64,000 nucleotides of DNA from Streptantibioticus cattleyicolor NRRL 8057 = DSM 46488 (GTDB taxonomy: Bacteria; Actinomycetota; Actinomycetes; Streptomycetales; Streptomycetaceae), in contig NC_017586.1 of the NCBI RefSeq assembly GCF_000240165.1, forward strand, positions 3,038,001-3,102,000, in the 5' to 3' direction. This document shows positions 8,741 through 18,042 of this stretch, piece after piece. Positions within the stretch are counted from its first letter, which is position 1, and every line of letters starts with the position of its first letter. A program made the position numbers and the translations under genes. Under the pieces are notes generated by a model that was not told the origin of the DNA, did no database searches, and saw only the letters and a program-made list of their open reading frames with translations.

Positions 8741-10186
8741 CTAACGGCCGGGTTGCGTCGATGGGGCGTGTTGGGCGAGGGCGTTCTCCAGGGCTGGCAG
8801 GAAGCCGCGCACGTGAGGGTTGCGCTGTCGGCGGCGGAGGTCGGCGGCAAGTTGGTGGAGCAGCGCCGCGCTGCGAGGCGAGCGGACGGCATCGAGGCGG
8901 TCGGCGGCGATCTGGCCGATCTCGCAGGCTGCCTCCAGGTCTCCGTGCGCGCTGTGGCCCAGGGCCAGCCAGGCTCCCTCGAACATGGCTCGGCGCTGGC
9001 TTGGGTCGCCGCGCGGGACGTCGTACGCCCCGGATCTGAGCATCTCGGTCCCCTGGGCGAGTAAGCGGCGGCTCTTCTTTCCGCTCTCCGCCTTCTGCTG
9101 TGCACGACCCATCTGGATGAGGCCGTAACCGGCCTGGCAGTCCAGGTGGTTGTCGGTGAGGAAGTACATCCAGCGGGGCTCTTCTTGGCGGCCGTCCCGG
9201 CTTGCGATCAGTTCGCGGGCAGAGCCGCGAGTGTGGGCGAAGTCGTTGTCGCGGCCGGCGGCGGCGTACGCGTAGGCGAGCCGGGACAGGACGGACGCCC
9301 GGACGGCCAGCGGGGCGGCGTCGCTCGCACGGCGGGCGGCCTCTCCGAGGGCGATGGCGTCCGCTGGGTGTCCTCGACTCGCCGCCTGGAAGGAGAGGTC
9401 GCCCAGGATGTGGGCGCACAGGGGAAGATCATTGACCTGATGGGCGGCCCGGAGCGCCGTGACGAAGTAGCGCTGCGCCAGTCCGTGGTCGGCCGCGTCG
9501 AAGGCCATCCAGCCGGCCAGCTGGCCGATCTCCGCGAGCGCGCGGATCAGACGGCTCGCGACAGCCGGAGAGTGGCCGCCTTCGCGGATCAGCAGCCCGA
9601 CAGCCCGGAACTGTGCTCCGACGTAGGGCAGATGACGTGCCCCTCCGTGCTCGTCATCGAGCAACTGGAGCATGGGAAGGTGCTGCTCGACCTGGTCTAC
9701 GAGCGGATCGGTGCCGAGCGACGACGTCATTCGAGGCGTGTACTGACCGCGTCCCGCGGTGCCGTCGAGGTACTGGGCGACGATCGCGAGGAGTCCCGCG
9801 CCCGAGATCGCGAGGAACCGGCGACGGTCGACGAGCCCTCCCATCACCCAGTCCTCCACGATCGCCTCCATGCCCTGCGCGGTCCAAGGCCGCGCGAGAT
9901 CCGTGTCCGCAGGGACCAGCGCTGACGAGTCGCCCACACGGCCCTGCCACAGTTCGGCCACCGAGACATTCCTACCCAGCTCCTGGGAGAGCACGTAGGC
10001 GGCCATCACCGGCAATGGTGAACGAGGCAGGGACCCGGCGTCCCGCCAGTGGTACGGCGCCGACTCGGCCACCGTCCCCGCGCCGAACACTCGGTTGAGC
10101 TTGCGAGCGAGCGCCTTCGGGCTCCACCCGAGTTCGTCGAGGCACCCCGCCAGTACGACGTTGGGCTCGCCTGTCTGCGGTGCCAC
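8741..10186 (-). CDS. Streptomyces HTH/TPR-like regulatory protein
   Basis: 481 residues. GTG 10186 is preferred over TTG 10192 because GGTGG lies about six bases upstream. The N-terminus has a helix-turn-helix-like segment (about residues 12-60), then a hydrophobic stretch near 140-155 (FLAISGAGLLAIVAQYL), then a long all-helical region resembling tetratricopeptide repeats. This architecture is common in Streptomyces regulators next to secondary-metabolite genes. It shares a ~200-bp divergent promoter region with the ATP-binding gene at 10390, and may control both the flavoenzyme and the operon to the right (inference). Confidence 0.7.
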   Translation of the reverse strand: MAPQTGEPNVVLAGCLDELGWSPKALARKLNRVFGAGTVAESAPYHWRDAGSLPRSPLPVMAAYVLSQELGRNVSVAELWQGRVGDSSALVPADTDLARPWTAQGMEAIVEDWVMGGLVDRRRFLAISGAGLLAIVAQYLDGTAGRGQYTPRMTSSLGTDPLVDQVEQHLPMLQLLDDEHGGARHLPYVGAQFRAVGLLIREGGHSPAVASRLIRALAEIGQLAGWMAFDAADHGLAQRYFVTALRAAHQVNDLPLCAHILGDLSFQAASRGHPADAIALGEAARRASDAAPLAVRASVLSRLAYAYAAAGRDNDFAHTRGSARELIASRDGRQEEPRWMYFLTDNHLDCQAGYGLIQMGRAQQKAESGKKSRRLLAQGTEMLRSGAYDVPRGDPSQRRAMFEGAWLALGHSAHGDLEAACEIGQIAADRLDAVRSPRSAALLHQLAADLRRRQRNPHVRGFLPALENALAQHAPSTQPGR

Positions 10187-10389
10187 GTGCAACCACCCTT
10201 CGCTCCAGTGGTTCGTCCATCACTTCGCGGGCCCCATGGTGATGCCCCTGGACGGACGATTCACCACCGTCGCATGGAAGTTGACCGAGTTGACCCACTG
10301 ATCGGGTCCTGTCTGACCTTCCCTCTCCTGTGTTCTTGGATCCCGGCGGAGGCGCCCGTCTTCCGAGCCGACGGAGAAAGAGGTGGGCC

Positions 10390-10914
10390 TTGAGACAGCA
10401 CACGAGCACCTCCCCAGGCCGACCGGGCGGTGTGCTGGACCGTGACGCCGGACGACCAACCTCCGCCCCCGGACAAGGGCTTGCCGCTGATGACGGCACG
10501 ACCTCCCTGATCACGGATCTGCCGTACGGACCGGAAGCGGCCGAGGTCGCCCGGGGCGCCGTGACGCTGGCGCTGCGTGGCACTGAGGAGGACGTACTTG
10601 CCGATGCCCGCCTGATCGGGTCGGAGCTCGCGACGAACGCCTTCGTCTCGGGCAGTCCTCCGTTGGTTCTGTGCGTCGACCGCAGGAGTCTGGCCAGTGG
10701 CGGCCTGGAGATCGAGATCACCGTCACCGACGGCGGCTGTTCCCGCCCGGCACCCGCTTCTCCTACCGCTCCTGACGAGCAGGCCGAATCAGGACGGGGA
10801 CTGGTCATCGTCCATGCCTTGGCCGATGCCTGGTCGCTGACGACTGGCACCAGCGGCTCTCGTGCCTGGTGCCGAATCACCCACAGGCCGTGCTCTTCGT
10901 CCGCCGGCGCCTGA
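10390..10914 (+). CDS. Anti-sigma-factor-like ATP-binding protein (RsbW/HATPase family)
   Basis: About 174 residues from TTG 10390, with AAAGAGG upstream. The core has an N-box SELATNAFVSG (about residues 79-89), a degenerate G1 box VTDGGC and a G2-like ESGRGLVIVHALADAW, the small HATPase fold of RsbW-type anti-sigma kinases very common in Streptomyces. Its stop overlaps ATG 10914 by one base, but a stronger start for the next gene lies 45 bases farther on. It may regulate the downstream operon through a sigma or anti-anti-sigma partner, which is not visible here. Confidence 0.75.
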   Translation: MRQHTSTSPGRPGGVLDRDAGRPTSAPGQGLAADDGTTSLITDLPYGPEAAEVARGAVTLALRGTEEDVLADARLIGSELATNAFVSGSPPLVLCVDRRSLASGGLEIEITVTDGGCSRPAPASPTAPDEQAESGRGLVIVHALADAWSLTTGTSGSRAWCRITHRPCSSSAGA

Positions 10915-10958
10915 TGTCCACGCCTGCCCAAACCCGTCCTCCAAGGAGGCACCACACA

Positions 10959-12269
10959 GTGCGCATCGACCATGCGACTTCCCCACCCTCACTCACGGCT
11001 GTGCCGGAGGCCGCTCGCCAGCCCAGGGTCGTCGTCGCTCTCCACGAGGGCTTCTACGGCGCAGAGTCGGGCACCGGCTTCAGCAACCGCGCTTTCCTCA
11101 CGGCACTGGCCCGGCTCCTGCCGGCAGGCCGCCTCTCAGTGATCACCCCGCACGTGCCCGAGGCCGCGGGAGCGCACGATCAGCGGTGGGCCGGCGAGGT
11201 GCGGCAGATGCTGCGGCAGGCCGCAGCCGAGGTCATCACGATCCCGAAGGTCAACGCGCCGCCGGACTCGGTCCGCGGCTCGGTTCAGCTGTGCGACCTG
11301 GCGGGCGAGGCGGCCATACGCATCGCCGCGCGGGCGAGCCGGTGCCTCCTCGTCGGCCTCGACATCCCGTTCCTCGGGCTCGCGCCCTACACGTCGCCGA
11401 CCACGGACCTGCTGCTCGTGCCCCGCTCCACGACCGCGCTGACGCGGCCCAAGGACGTCTCCCGCGTCCGCTGGGAGCGGGACGCCCTGCGGGCGGCGAC
11501 ACTCCGAGGTGCGCGCGTCGGGGCTATCTCCTCCCACATGCGAGGCCACCTCGTCGTCAACTACGCCGTCCCTCGGTCGAGCATCGTGAGCATCCCGAAC
11601 GGACTGATCCGTGAGGAGATGGTCAGGCCGACCACGGCTCTGCCGCTGCCTTTCAAGGCCCGCGCCGGATTCCTTCTCGCCATGGGCCGCGCAGTCCCGA
11701 CGAAAGGCTTCGAAGATCTCCTGGAGGCGTTGCGCCTGCTGAAGGAACGCGGTGTCCCCGTTCCTCACCTGCTGCTGGCTGCCGTGACCTCGGAGGAACA
11801 CAAGCACCCCTCCTCGTACCAGCAGGACCTGGCTGTACACATCCGCGCGCACGATCTGGACGCGACTCTGATCCCTCGCTTCACCCCCGCGATCCGTGCC
11901 TGGCTGCACAGCCCGGCCCTACGCGCGGTCATCGTTCCCTCTCGCGAGGAGCCCTTCGGCCGGATACCCCTGGAGGCGTTCGCAGCCGGTGCTGGCCCGG
12001 TGGTCGCGACCACGGCCGGCGGCCTGGCCCAGACCGTCATCGACGGCGAGACCGGCTTCACGGCCGCACCGCAGGACCCCAGGTCCCTGGCATCCGCCCT
12101 GCACCGGGCCCTGACCGTCCTACCTCGAGAACGCGATCGGCTCCGGAGCGCCGGGGCGGCCCTGGTGCGCTCCCGCCACGACTACGAGGCCAGCGTCGGT
12201 TCCGTCATGGACCGCATCGCCCCTTGGGCGCTGGCGCGGTCAGCCACCGCGGAGGGCCGCGCGCGATGA
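10959..12269 (+). CDS. Glycosyltransferase, GT4-like (first gene of the candidate biosynthetic operon)
   Basis: 436 residues. GTG 10959 is chosen because a perfect AAGGAGG (10943-10949) lies nine bases upstream; ATG 10914 is an in-frame alternative. The C-terminal GT-B domain has MGRAVPTKGFEDLLEAL and the E-x7-E signature EEPFGRIPLE at about 329-338, followed by a GGLAQTV nucleotide-sugar loop. It should transfer a sugar from an NDP-sugar; the acceptor is unknown. ATGA at 12266-12269 couples it to the next gene. Confidence 0.85.
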   Translation: MRIDHATSPPSLTAVPEAARQPRVVVALHEGFYGAESGTGFSNRAFLTALARLLPAGRLSVITPHVPEAAGAHDQRWAGEVRQMLRQAAAEVITIPKVNAPPDSVRGSVQLCDLAGEAAIRIAARASRCLLVGLDIPFLGLAPYTSPTTDLLLVPRSTTALTRPKDVSRVRWERDALRAATLRGARVGAISSHMRGHLVVNYAVPRSSIVSIPNGLIREEMVRPTTALPLPFKARAGFLLAMGRAVPTKGFEDLLEALRLLKERGVPVPHLLLAAVTSEEHKHPSSYQQDLAVHIRAHDLDATLIPRFTPAIRAWLHSPALRAVIVPSREEPFGRIPLEAFAAGAGPVVATTAGGLAQTVIDGETGFTAAPQDPRSLASALHRALTVLPRERDRLRSAGAALVRSRHDYEASVGSVMDRIAPWALARSATAEGRAR

Positions 12270-13264
12270 ACCAGCCGGTGGTGCTGATCAGCCTGGAGTC
12301 CCCGCACTCCTTCTGGCGGCTGTCCTCCGAACACGAGCGTGCGCTGTCCGCCGCCTTCCCCGGCATCGAGTTCCGTAGGGCGACCGAGGAGGCCGTGCCG
12401 CACCAGCTGGCCGACGCACACGTCTACTTCGGGTGGCGATTCGCGCCCTCGTGGCTGTTCGCCGCGCCACATCTGAAGTGGATCGCTTCCCCGGCCGCCG
12501 GCACCGACCATCTGCCCGTCGCCGAGGCGCACTCCGTCGGGGTGGCCCTGACCCGCTCGTACGGCTTCCACGGCAGGCCCATGGCCGAGCACGCAATGGG
12601 CCTGGTCCTGGGTTTCTCCCGCGGGTTGTTCACCAGCCAGCGCGTCCAGCGGAACCGTGGCTGGTGGAAGGACGACCTGGCCGAGGAGTTCTTCGACCTG
12701 GCGGGGGCGACGATGACCATCGTCGGCTGCGGCAGCGTCGGACGCCACCTCGCCCAGGTCGCTCGGGTCTTCGGCATGAACGTCATCGGAGTGCGCCGGA
12801 CACCGCGTGCGGCTTCCGAAGGCGGGATCACGTGGGTCCACACGACGGCGGTGCACCAGGCGGTGTCCGTCGCCGACGTAGTGGTCAATCTGCTGCCCGC
12901 GACCCCGGCAACGGACCGCTACTTCGACCATGACCTCTTCTCGGCGTGCAAGCCCCGCTCTCTCTTCCTCAACCTCGGCCGCGCGGCAACCGTCGACCAG
13001 CCGGCCCTCCTGGCTTCCCTCGACACCGGCCACCTGCGCGGCGCGGCCCTGGACGTGTTCGATCCGAAACCGCTACCCGCCCGCCATCCGCTGCGGCTCC
13101 ACCCCCGGGTCGTACTCACCCCGAAAAGCTCGGTGTTCTGCCGCGCGTACATGGACGAGGCGGTGGCGTTCTTCGCCGACAACCTGCACCGCTACCTCTC
13201 GGGCCAGCCCCTCAACGGCCTGGCCGAGGCGCCCGCCACCCGCTCTCCGCTCGTAGGAGGCTGA
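12266..13264 (+). CDS. D-2-hydroxyacid dehydrogenase-like protein with altered active site
   Basis: 332 residues. The NAD-binding motif GCGSVG sits at about 154-159 and the arginine motif NLGRAATVD at about 234, as in the PGDH/D-2-hydroxyacid dehydrogenase family. The usual catalytic Glu in the DVFExE block reads DVFDPK here, and the usual catalytic His in the TPH block reads TPKSS, so two of the three catalytic positions appear replaced by lysine. The protein may bind NAD(H) without classical hydride-transfer chemistry, or catalyse a different reaction. It overlaps the glycosyltransferase stop by four bases. Confidence 0.78.
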   Translation: MNQPVVLISLESPHSFWRLSSEHERALSAAFPGIEFRRATEEAVPHQLADAHVYFGWRFAPSWLFAAPHLKWIASPAAGTDHLPVAEAHSVGVALTRSYGFHGRPMAEHAMGLVLGFSRGLFTSQRVQRNRGWWKDDLAEEFFDLAGATMTIVGCGSVGRHLAQVARVFGMNVIGVRRTPRAASEGGITWVHTTAVHQAVSVADVVVNLLPATPATDRYFDHDLFSACKPRSLFLNLGRAATVDQPALLASLDTGHLRGAALDVFDPKPLPARHPLRLHPRVVLTPKSSVFCRAYMDEAVAFFADNLHRYLSGQPLNGLAEAPATRSPLVGG

Positions 13265-13267
13265 CCA

Positions 13268-14377
13268 ATGCCCACCGCAGGCCACGACGACCTTGCCGCC
13301 GCCTTCGCCGCCGCAGGCCGCAACCACCCCTACCTGGCCTTCACCCTGAACTCGCTGTGCAACCTGGACTGCGTGTTCTGCAAGCCCCGGTGCATGCCGG
13401 ACTACGGGCACAAGGACCGACCCCTGACCGCCTCCGACTACGCGGCCATCGCCACCGAGGGCGGGGCCTGGAAGATCAGGAAGGCACACTGCTCCGGCGG
13501 TGAACCGACCCTCCGAGCCGACATCCTCGACGTCATCGCGGGCCTCGCCGACGGCCTCGGGCCCGACGCCGCGATCGGCATGACCAGCCACGGCAACCTG
13601 CGCCGGGGGCTGAGCGTCGAACAGCTCCACCACGCCGGCCTGACCTACCTCAACCTCAGCCTCCACAGCCTCGACCCGGCGCGTTCCGCCGCGATCATGG
13701 GCGGCGGCGACCCGCGCACCACCCGGAGCACCCTCGACGCCGCCCTCTCCCTCGGCCTGCGAGTGAAGATCAACTGCGTTCTTCAGCGCACCTACGTGGA
13801 CGACGCCTTCGCCGTGGCCGAACTCGCCCGCGACCTGCCCATCGCCGTCCGCCTGATCGAACTCCAGAACATCGGCCCCGCCCAGGCGCTCTTCGACACC
13901 GAGTTCATCACCGAGGCAGAGGTCCGCGACCGTCTCCACGAGTGGTTCGCGAACGCCGGTGAAGTCTCCCGGGACCAGCTGGGCGTCCGCAGCCCCGGGC
14001 AGTACCTCCGTCCCGACGGCTGGGCGGGGTCGATCGGCTTCATCTCCAACTCCAGCTGCGCCACCTGCTCCGACGCCAACCGGATCAAAATCACGCCCAC
14101 CGGAGTGGCGCGGCCCTGCATCCTGCACAACCGCGACATCCCCCTGAAGCCCCACCTCGCCGACGGCACCCTCGGCGACGCGTTCACCCACCTCTTCCAG
14201 GCCATGCTCGACCGCAACACCAACGACGCCTGGCAGGGCTTCCACTACGTCGACTACGACCTGCGCTGGGACCGGATGGAGCGCCCCGAAGGCACACCAG
14301 TCCTACCCCTGCTCCCCGTCCTCCCCACGGGAGCGGCCGGCCCCTCCTGCGCCCGCGCCTCCACCGGGGAGCGGTGA
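13268..14377 (+). CDS. MoaA-like radical SAM enzyme
   Basis: 369 residues. The radical SAM cluster motif C-x3-C-x2-C is at Cys31, Cys35 and Cys38 (CNLDCVFC), followed by the SAM-binding SGGEPTLR. A second cysteine set at Cys264, Cys267 and Cys284 (C-x2-C-x16-C) matches the place where MoaA binds an auxiliary 4Fe-4S cluster, with a spacer slightly longer than MoaA's C-x2-C-x13-C. Middle-domain segments (LNLSLHSLDPAR, VRLIELQNIG) also resemble MoaA. A nucleotide substrate is plausible by analogy with GTP 3',8-cyclase. No other molybdopterin gene is present, so this is not ordinary cofactor synthesis. Confidence 0.85.
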   Translation: MPTAGHDDLAAAFAAAGRNHPYLAFTLNSLCNLDCVFCKPRCMPDYGHKDRPLTASDYAAIATEGGAWKIRKAHCSGGEPTLRADILDVIAGLADGLGPDAAIGMTSHGNLRRGLSVEQLHHAGLTYLNLSLHSLDPARSAAIMGGGDPRTTRSTLDAALSLGLRVKINCVLQRTYVDDAFAVAELARDLPIAVRLIELQNIGPAQALFDTEFITEAEVRDRLHEWFANAGEVSRDQLGVRSPGQYLRPDGWAGSIGFISNSSCATCSDANRIKITPTGVARPCILHNRDIPLKPHLADGTLGDAFTHLFQAMLDRNTNDAWQGFHYVDYDLRWDRMERPEGTPVLPLLPVLPTGAAGPSCARASTGER

Positions 14378-15495
14378 TGGTCGTGGTCGACGCGCCGCCT
14401 CTCTACCAGGGACTCGGCGCTCTGTACGAAGGCGAGCTGGACGCTCACGGCGTCGGGGCCGTGATGCTCACCCACAAGTGGCAGCCGGCCGATCTGCTGG
14501 CTCCGCACTCCGACATCGACGTACGCGTTCTCCTGCGCCAGGCACCTGTGGACTGGGAAGAGTGGAATCACCGCCTGGCCGCCGCACACGCCGCCGCAGT
14601 CGGCCGGCAGGTCTCCCATCGACGTCTCCTGGAGCACCCGCCCGGCTTCGCGTTCACCGTGATCGAGGCGGACGGGCGGCTCGTGTCCGCGCCGGAACTC
14701 GCGACCTGGTCACTGATCAGCGGCAGCGCGCGGGACTTCCAGCGGTGGAAGTCCCGGGCCCAGATGGCGCCCTGGTGCGCGGTGGACGAGCGGTTCTATC
14801 GGGGGATCCTCCAGGCTCGGATGGCCGGCCGATACCAGCTGGCTGCGGACAGCACGGACAACGTGGTCGAGGACGTCGCCGCTTACCGGCGCCACTGCGT
14901 GGCGTGGCACTACCTCGCTCCGTGCTGGTTCGCCGCCGCGGCACTGGCGACCCGTACCCGCTGCCCCGGAAAGACGGCGGCCCTCACCCAGTGGCGGCCG
15001 GAGGGACTGGACGGATACGCCGAGCTGTTCCTCCGGCACTCGGAGCACCATGCCGATGTCCGACCACGGAGTCCGCGCCACCTGCTCCGCGCGGCCCATG
15101 TAGCTCTGGAGGCGGCCATGCGCCGCGTTCCTGACGGGGACCGCCCAGACGGCCAGGGGCATGAGCACGCTCGTACTGACTGGGTGATGACGGCCGGCAT
15201 GCTCCGTGTACGTGTCGCCCGCTGGCTGTACTACCTCGATCCGCCGCCCGGCGTGGCGACCGAGTACCTGATCCAGCGGGAGGCGAAGGAACTCCGCTCC
15301 GCCGCCCAGACCTTGACCGCGCTGGCGGCAGAAAAGACCACACCGGCCCAGCAGCTGGCCGCCCGAATGGCGGCGTTGATCCCGACCGGACCGACCACCG
15401 CCGACACGCTGCGCGTGACCCTCGCGCGCTGGCACCGGGAGAAGACCACCGTCCAGGACTTCCTCAGTCTCACGCCCGATGACGTCCACCTCTGA
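14377..15495 (+). CDS. Nucleotidyltransferase-like protein of the biosynthetic operon
   Basis: 372 residues from ATG 14377 (TGATG overlap with the radical SAM stop; GTG 14374 is an alternative). Near the N-terminus, PHSDIDVRVLL (about residues 46-56) has the D-x-D of a pol-beta nucleotidyltransferase, but the usual G-S motif before it is poorly kept. The rest is helical with several Trp/His-rich stretches. It could add a nucleotidyl group or be a degenerate binding protein. Only the N-terminal similarity is visible, so function is uncertain. Confidence 0.6.
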   Translation: MVVVDAPPLYQGLGALYEGELDAHGVGAVMLTHKWQPADLLAPHSDIDVRVLLRQAPVDWEEWNHRLAAAHAAAVGRQVSHRRLLEHPPGFAFTVIEADGRLVSAPELATWSLISGSARDFQRWKSRAQMAPWCAVDERFYRGILQARMAGRYQLAADSTDNVVEDVAAYRRHCVAWHYLAPCWFAAAALATRTRCPGKTAALTQWRPEGLDGYAELFLRHSEHHADVRPRSPRHLLRAAHVALEAAMRRVPDGDRPDGQGHEHARTDWVMTAGMLRVRVARWLYYLDPPPGVATEYLIQREAKELRSAAQTLTALAAEKTTPAQQLAARMAALIPTGPTTADTLRVTLARWHREKTTVQDFLSLTPDDVHL

Positions 15496-15512
15496 CCCAA
15501 GGAGTCTCGCCA

Positions 15513-16304
15513 ATGACCGCGCGTGCGCCAGTGCCCCGCACCCTCAAAACCGCGAAGGTCAAGATCACCACGAAGTGCAACCGGCACTGCGACTTCTGCA
15601 TCTTCGCCGACGGCGCCCAGGGCGAGAACATGTCCCTGTCGCTGTTCTCCACCATCCTGACCCGGCTGGAGACCATCCCCTTCCAGCAGCTGCACATCAA
15701 CGGCGGCGAACCCACCGTGCACCGGGACTTCCCGGCGCTCAGCGACGCCGCCCGCACGCGGTTGCCGGACAAGGTCATGGTCCTGGGCACGAACGCCATA
15801 ACCCTGGCCCGCAACCAGCCGATCATGGAGGCGACCCTCCGCTCATACGACCAGATCCTCATCGGCTGCGACGACGAACACGGGAACTACGACGAGGTGC
15901 ACGCCGTCGTGCCCCGCCTCCGCGAAGCCGGCAAGACCGTGGTCGTCAACAGTGTCCTGGAAGGCATCAGTTCCACCCGGCTCACGCAGCTCGGGGCGCT
16001 GTGTGAGCAGTACGGCGCCATTCATGTCACCAACCACGTGCACCACGTCGACGTGGGCCAGCCGGCGAACGAGCTGCGCGGCCTCTGCGACCGCTACCTC
16101 GACCAGCACCTGATGATCGAGATGGACGGGTCCTGCTACCGCTGCTTCAACGCCATGGCGAAGGACGACAGCGAGTTCAGCATCTGGGACGAGGACTTCG
16201 CGGCCAAGGTGTTCGCGCCGCGCGCGCACCACTTCCGGTTCTGCCTGCGCTGCCACGAGTACACCGACTCCGGCGCCGCACTCGTCCCCGCCCTCACCGT
16301 CTGA
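15513..16304 (+). CDS. Second radical SAM enzyme (short)
   Basis: 263 residues. The cluster motif CNRHCDFC places Cys22, Cys26 and Cys29; INGGEPTVHRD follows as the SAM-binding region. Near the C-terminus are CYRC (about 207-210) and CLRC (about 246-249), a set of four cysteines able to hold an auxiliary Fe-S cluster like a reduced SPASM/twitch domain. It has a good AAGGAG about eight bases upstream. It is a different subfamily from the MoaA-like enzyme. With no precursor peptide gene in the operon, a small-molecule substrate is more likely than a RiPP. Confidence 0.82.
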   Translation: MTARAPVPRTLKTAKVKITTKCNRHCDFCIFADGAQGENMSLSLFSTILTRLETIPFQQLHINGGEPTVHRDFPALSDAARTRLPDKVMVLGTNAITLARNQPIMEATLRSYDQILIGCDDEHGNYDEVHAVVPRLREAGKTVVVNSVLEGISSTRLTQLGALCEQYGAIHVTNHVHHVDVGQPANELRGLCDRYLDQHLMIEMDGSCYRCFNAMAKDDSEFSIWDEDFAAKVFAPRAHHFRFCLRCHEYTDSGAALVPALTV

Positions 16305-16321
16305 CCGGGAGGTACACCACC

Positions 16322-18037
16322 ATGCCCGCAGTCCTCGGACTGAACTTCCACCACGACACGGCCGCCGCGTTAGTCGTCGACGGCCGCATCTACGCCGCCG
16401 AGGAGGAGCGCTGGAGCGGCGTCAAGCACAACCACCCCACCCGCAAGGGCACGCTCACCGCCCCGACCCGCGCACTCCAGTGGTGCCTGGAGGCCGCCGG
16501 CATCGAACCGGAGGACGTGGACGCCGTCTGGGCGGCCTCCATGCGTCCCAACCCCGCGGCCGGCTGGTGGCTGGCCGAGGAGCGGGAGGAACTCGCCGCC
16601 CTCCTGCCCGCCCCTCTCGGCGAACACTTCCGCCTCCTCTCCCACCACACGGCCCATGTGCTCTCCGGCTACCTGCTCTCCGGGCACGAGCACGCCGCGG
16701 GCCTCGTCATCGACGCCGGCGGCTCCTCACTGGGCTCCGACTTCGGCCCGGGCCGGGAGCGCATCACGGGGTACGACCTGTGGCCCGATCGCATCGACCG
16801 CCTCCACCAGGGCATGCCGGCCGTCGTGCCGGGCCCGGTCGGGCCCCGGCGCGTCCACTCCTCCCTCGGGCACTTTTACCGGAACCTCGCCCGGCGGGTG
16901 ATCCCGCCCGGCGATGAGCCCGAGGGCAGCATGATGGCGCTCGCGGCCTTCGGCGATCCCCAGCGCTACGGAACACACATCCGCGAACTGGTCCGGCTCG
17001 GCGACGAGGGCGAGGTCCGCATCGACCACCCGTGGGGTTCCGCGGACGGCAGCACGCCGCTGCTGCTCGATGGCCGGGCCTGGACCGTCGACAACGTCGC
17101 GGAACAGCCGGAGCACAAGCGTGCCGACCTGGCCGCCGCCGTCCAAGAGGTCTTCGCCGGATCGGTCGTCCACATCGCCCGCCACCTGCAACGACTCACT
17201 CGGGCCTCAGCGTTGGTGTTCTCGGGCGGATGCGCCCTGAACTCCCACCTCAACGGCCAGCTGGCTGCCGACAGCGGCTTCGACACCCTCTTCGTCGCGC
17301 CCGCCCCGCACGATGCTGGCACAGCCGTGGGCGCCGCGCTCTACGGCTGGCACTACCAGCTCGGGCAGGAGCGCGTTCCGGTGCCGACCGACGCGGCCTG
17401 GGGCCCCGATCCGGGCGCGCTGCCGACGACGCCGAGGCCGTCCGGCTACCACGCCTTGCCCCACCTCGGGCTCGGACTGGCACCCACAGTGGCGGCACTG
17501 CTGGCCGAGCACCGCATCGTCGGCTGGGTGCAGGGACAGCTCGAATTCGGGCCGCGTGCCCTCGGTCATCGCTCGATCCTCGCCCACCCCGGTCACGCCG
17601 CCACGAGGGACCGACTCAACACGATCAAGAAGCGAGCCGCGTACCGCCCGTTCGCGCCGGCCGTCCTCGCCGAGCACGCCACGGAATGGTTCATGTCGGC
17701 GGGCGACCCCTTCATGAACCGTGTCGCCACCGTACGACGGTGCCGAGCCGACCGCGTCGCGGCGGTCACCCACCACGACGGCACCGCCCGCGTCCAGTCC
17801 GTCGCCGCCGACCACCAGGGCCTGCGCGCTCTCCTTGAGCAGTTCCGCGACCTCACCGGGCTGCCGCTGCTGCTGAACACATCCTTCAACCGCAAAGGCA
17901 CCCCGATCCTGCGGACCGCTGAGCAAGCCCTGGGGGCGGCGGTGGAGCTGCGCCTCGACGCCCTCGCCGTCGGGGACACCCTGCTGCTCGCCGACCACGT
18001 CCCCGATCCCCGTGCCTCGTCCCTTCGTACGAGGTGA
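16322..18037 (+). CDS. O-carbamoyltransferase (NodU/CmcH/TobZ family)
   Basis: 571 residues, normal for the family. Motifs include HHDTAAALVVDG at the N-terminus, HHTAHVLSGYLLSG near 104, SGGCALNSHLNGQL near 300 and QGQLEFGPRALGHRSIL near 405 (Kae1-like ATPase part), then PFAPAVL and NTSFNRKG in the C-terminal domain. These enzymes carbamoylate a hydroxyl using carbamoyl phosphate and ATP, usually on sugars of natural products. Codon 17 is TTA (16370-16372), so expression should depend on the bldA leucyl-tRNA. GTGA at its end overlaps an alternative start of the next gene. Confidence 0.92.
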   Translation: MPAVLGLNFHHDTAAALVVDGRIYAAEEERWSGVKHNHPTRKGTLTAPTRALQWCLEAAGIEPEDVDAVWAASMRPNPAAGWWLAEEREELAALLPAPLGEHFRLLSHHTAHVLSGYLLSGHEHAAGLVIDAGGSSLGSDFGPGRERITGYDLWPDRIDRLHQGMPAVVPGPVGPRRVHSSLGHFYRNLARRVIPPGDEPEGSMMALAAFGDPQRYGTHIRELVRLGDEGEVRIDHPWGSADGSTPLLLDGRAWTVDNVAEQPEHKRADLAAAVQEVFAGSVVHIARHLQRLTRASALVFSGGCALNSHLNGQLAADSGFDTLFVAPAPHDAGTAVGAALYGWHYQLGQERVPVPTDAAWGPDPGALPTTPRPSGYHALPHLGLGLAPTVAALLAEHRIVGWVQGQLEFGPRALGHRSILAHPGHAATRDRLNTIKKRAAYRPFAPAVLAEHATEWFMSAGDPFMNRVATVRRCRADRVAAVTHHDGTARVQSVAADHQGLRALLEQFRDLTGLPLLLNTSFNRKGTPILRTAEQALGAAVELRLDALAVGDTLLLADHVPDPRASSLRTR

Positions 18038-18042
18038 GGCGG

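Noticed and set aside
8731-9105. Upstream extension of the flavoenzyme frame
   Set aside because: It overlaps the regulator gene, and the FAD motif sits at the expected distance from ATG 8730.
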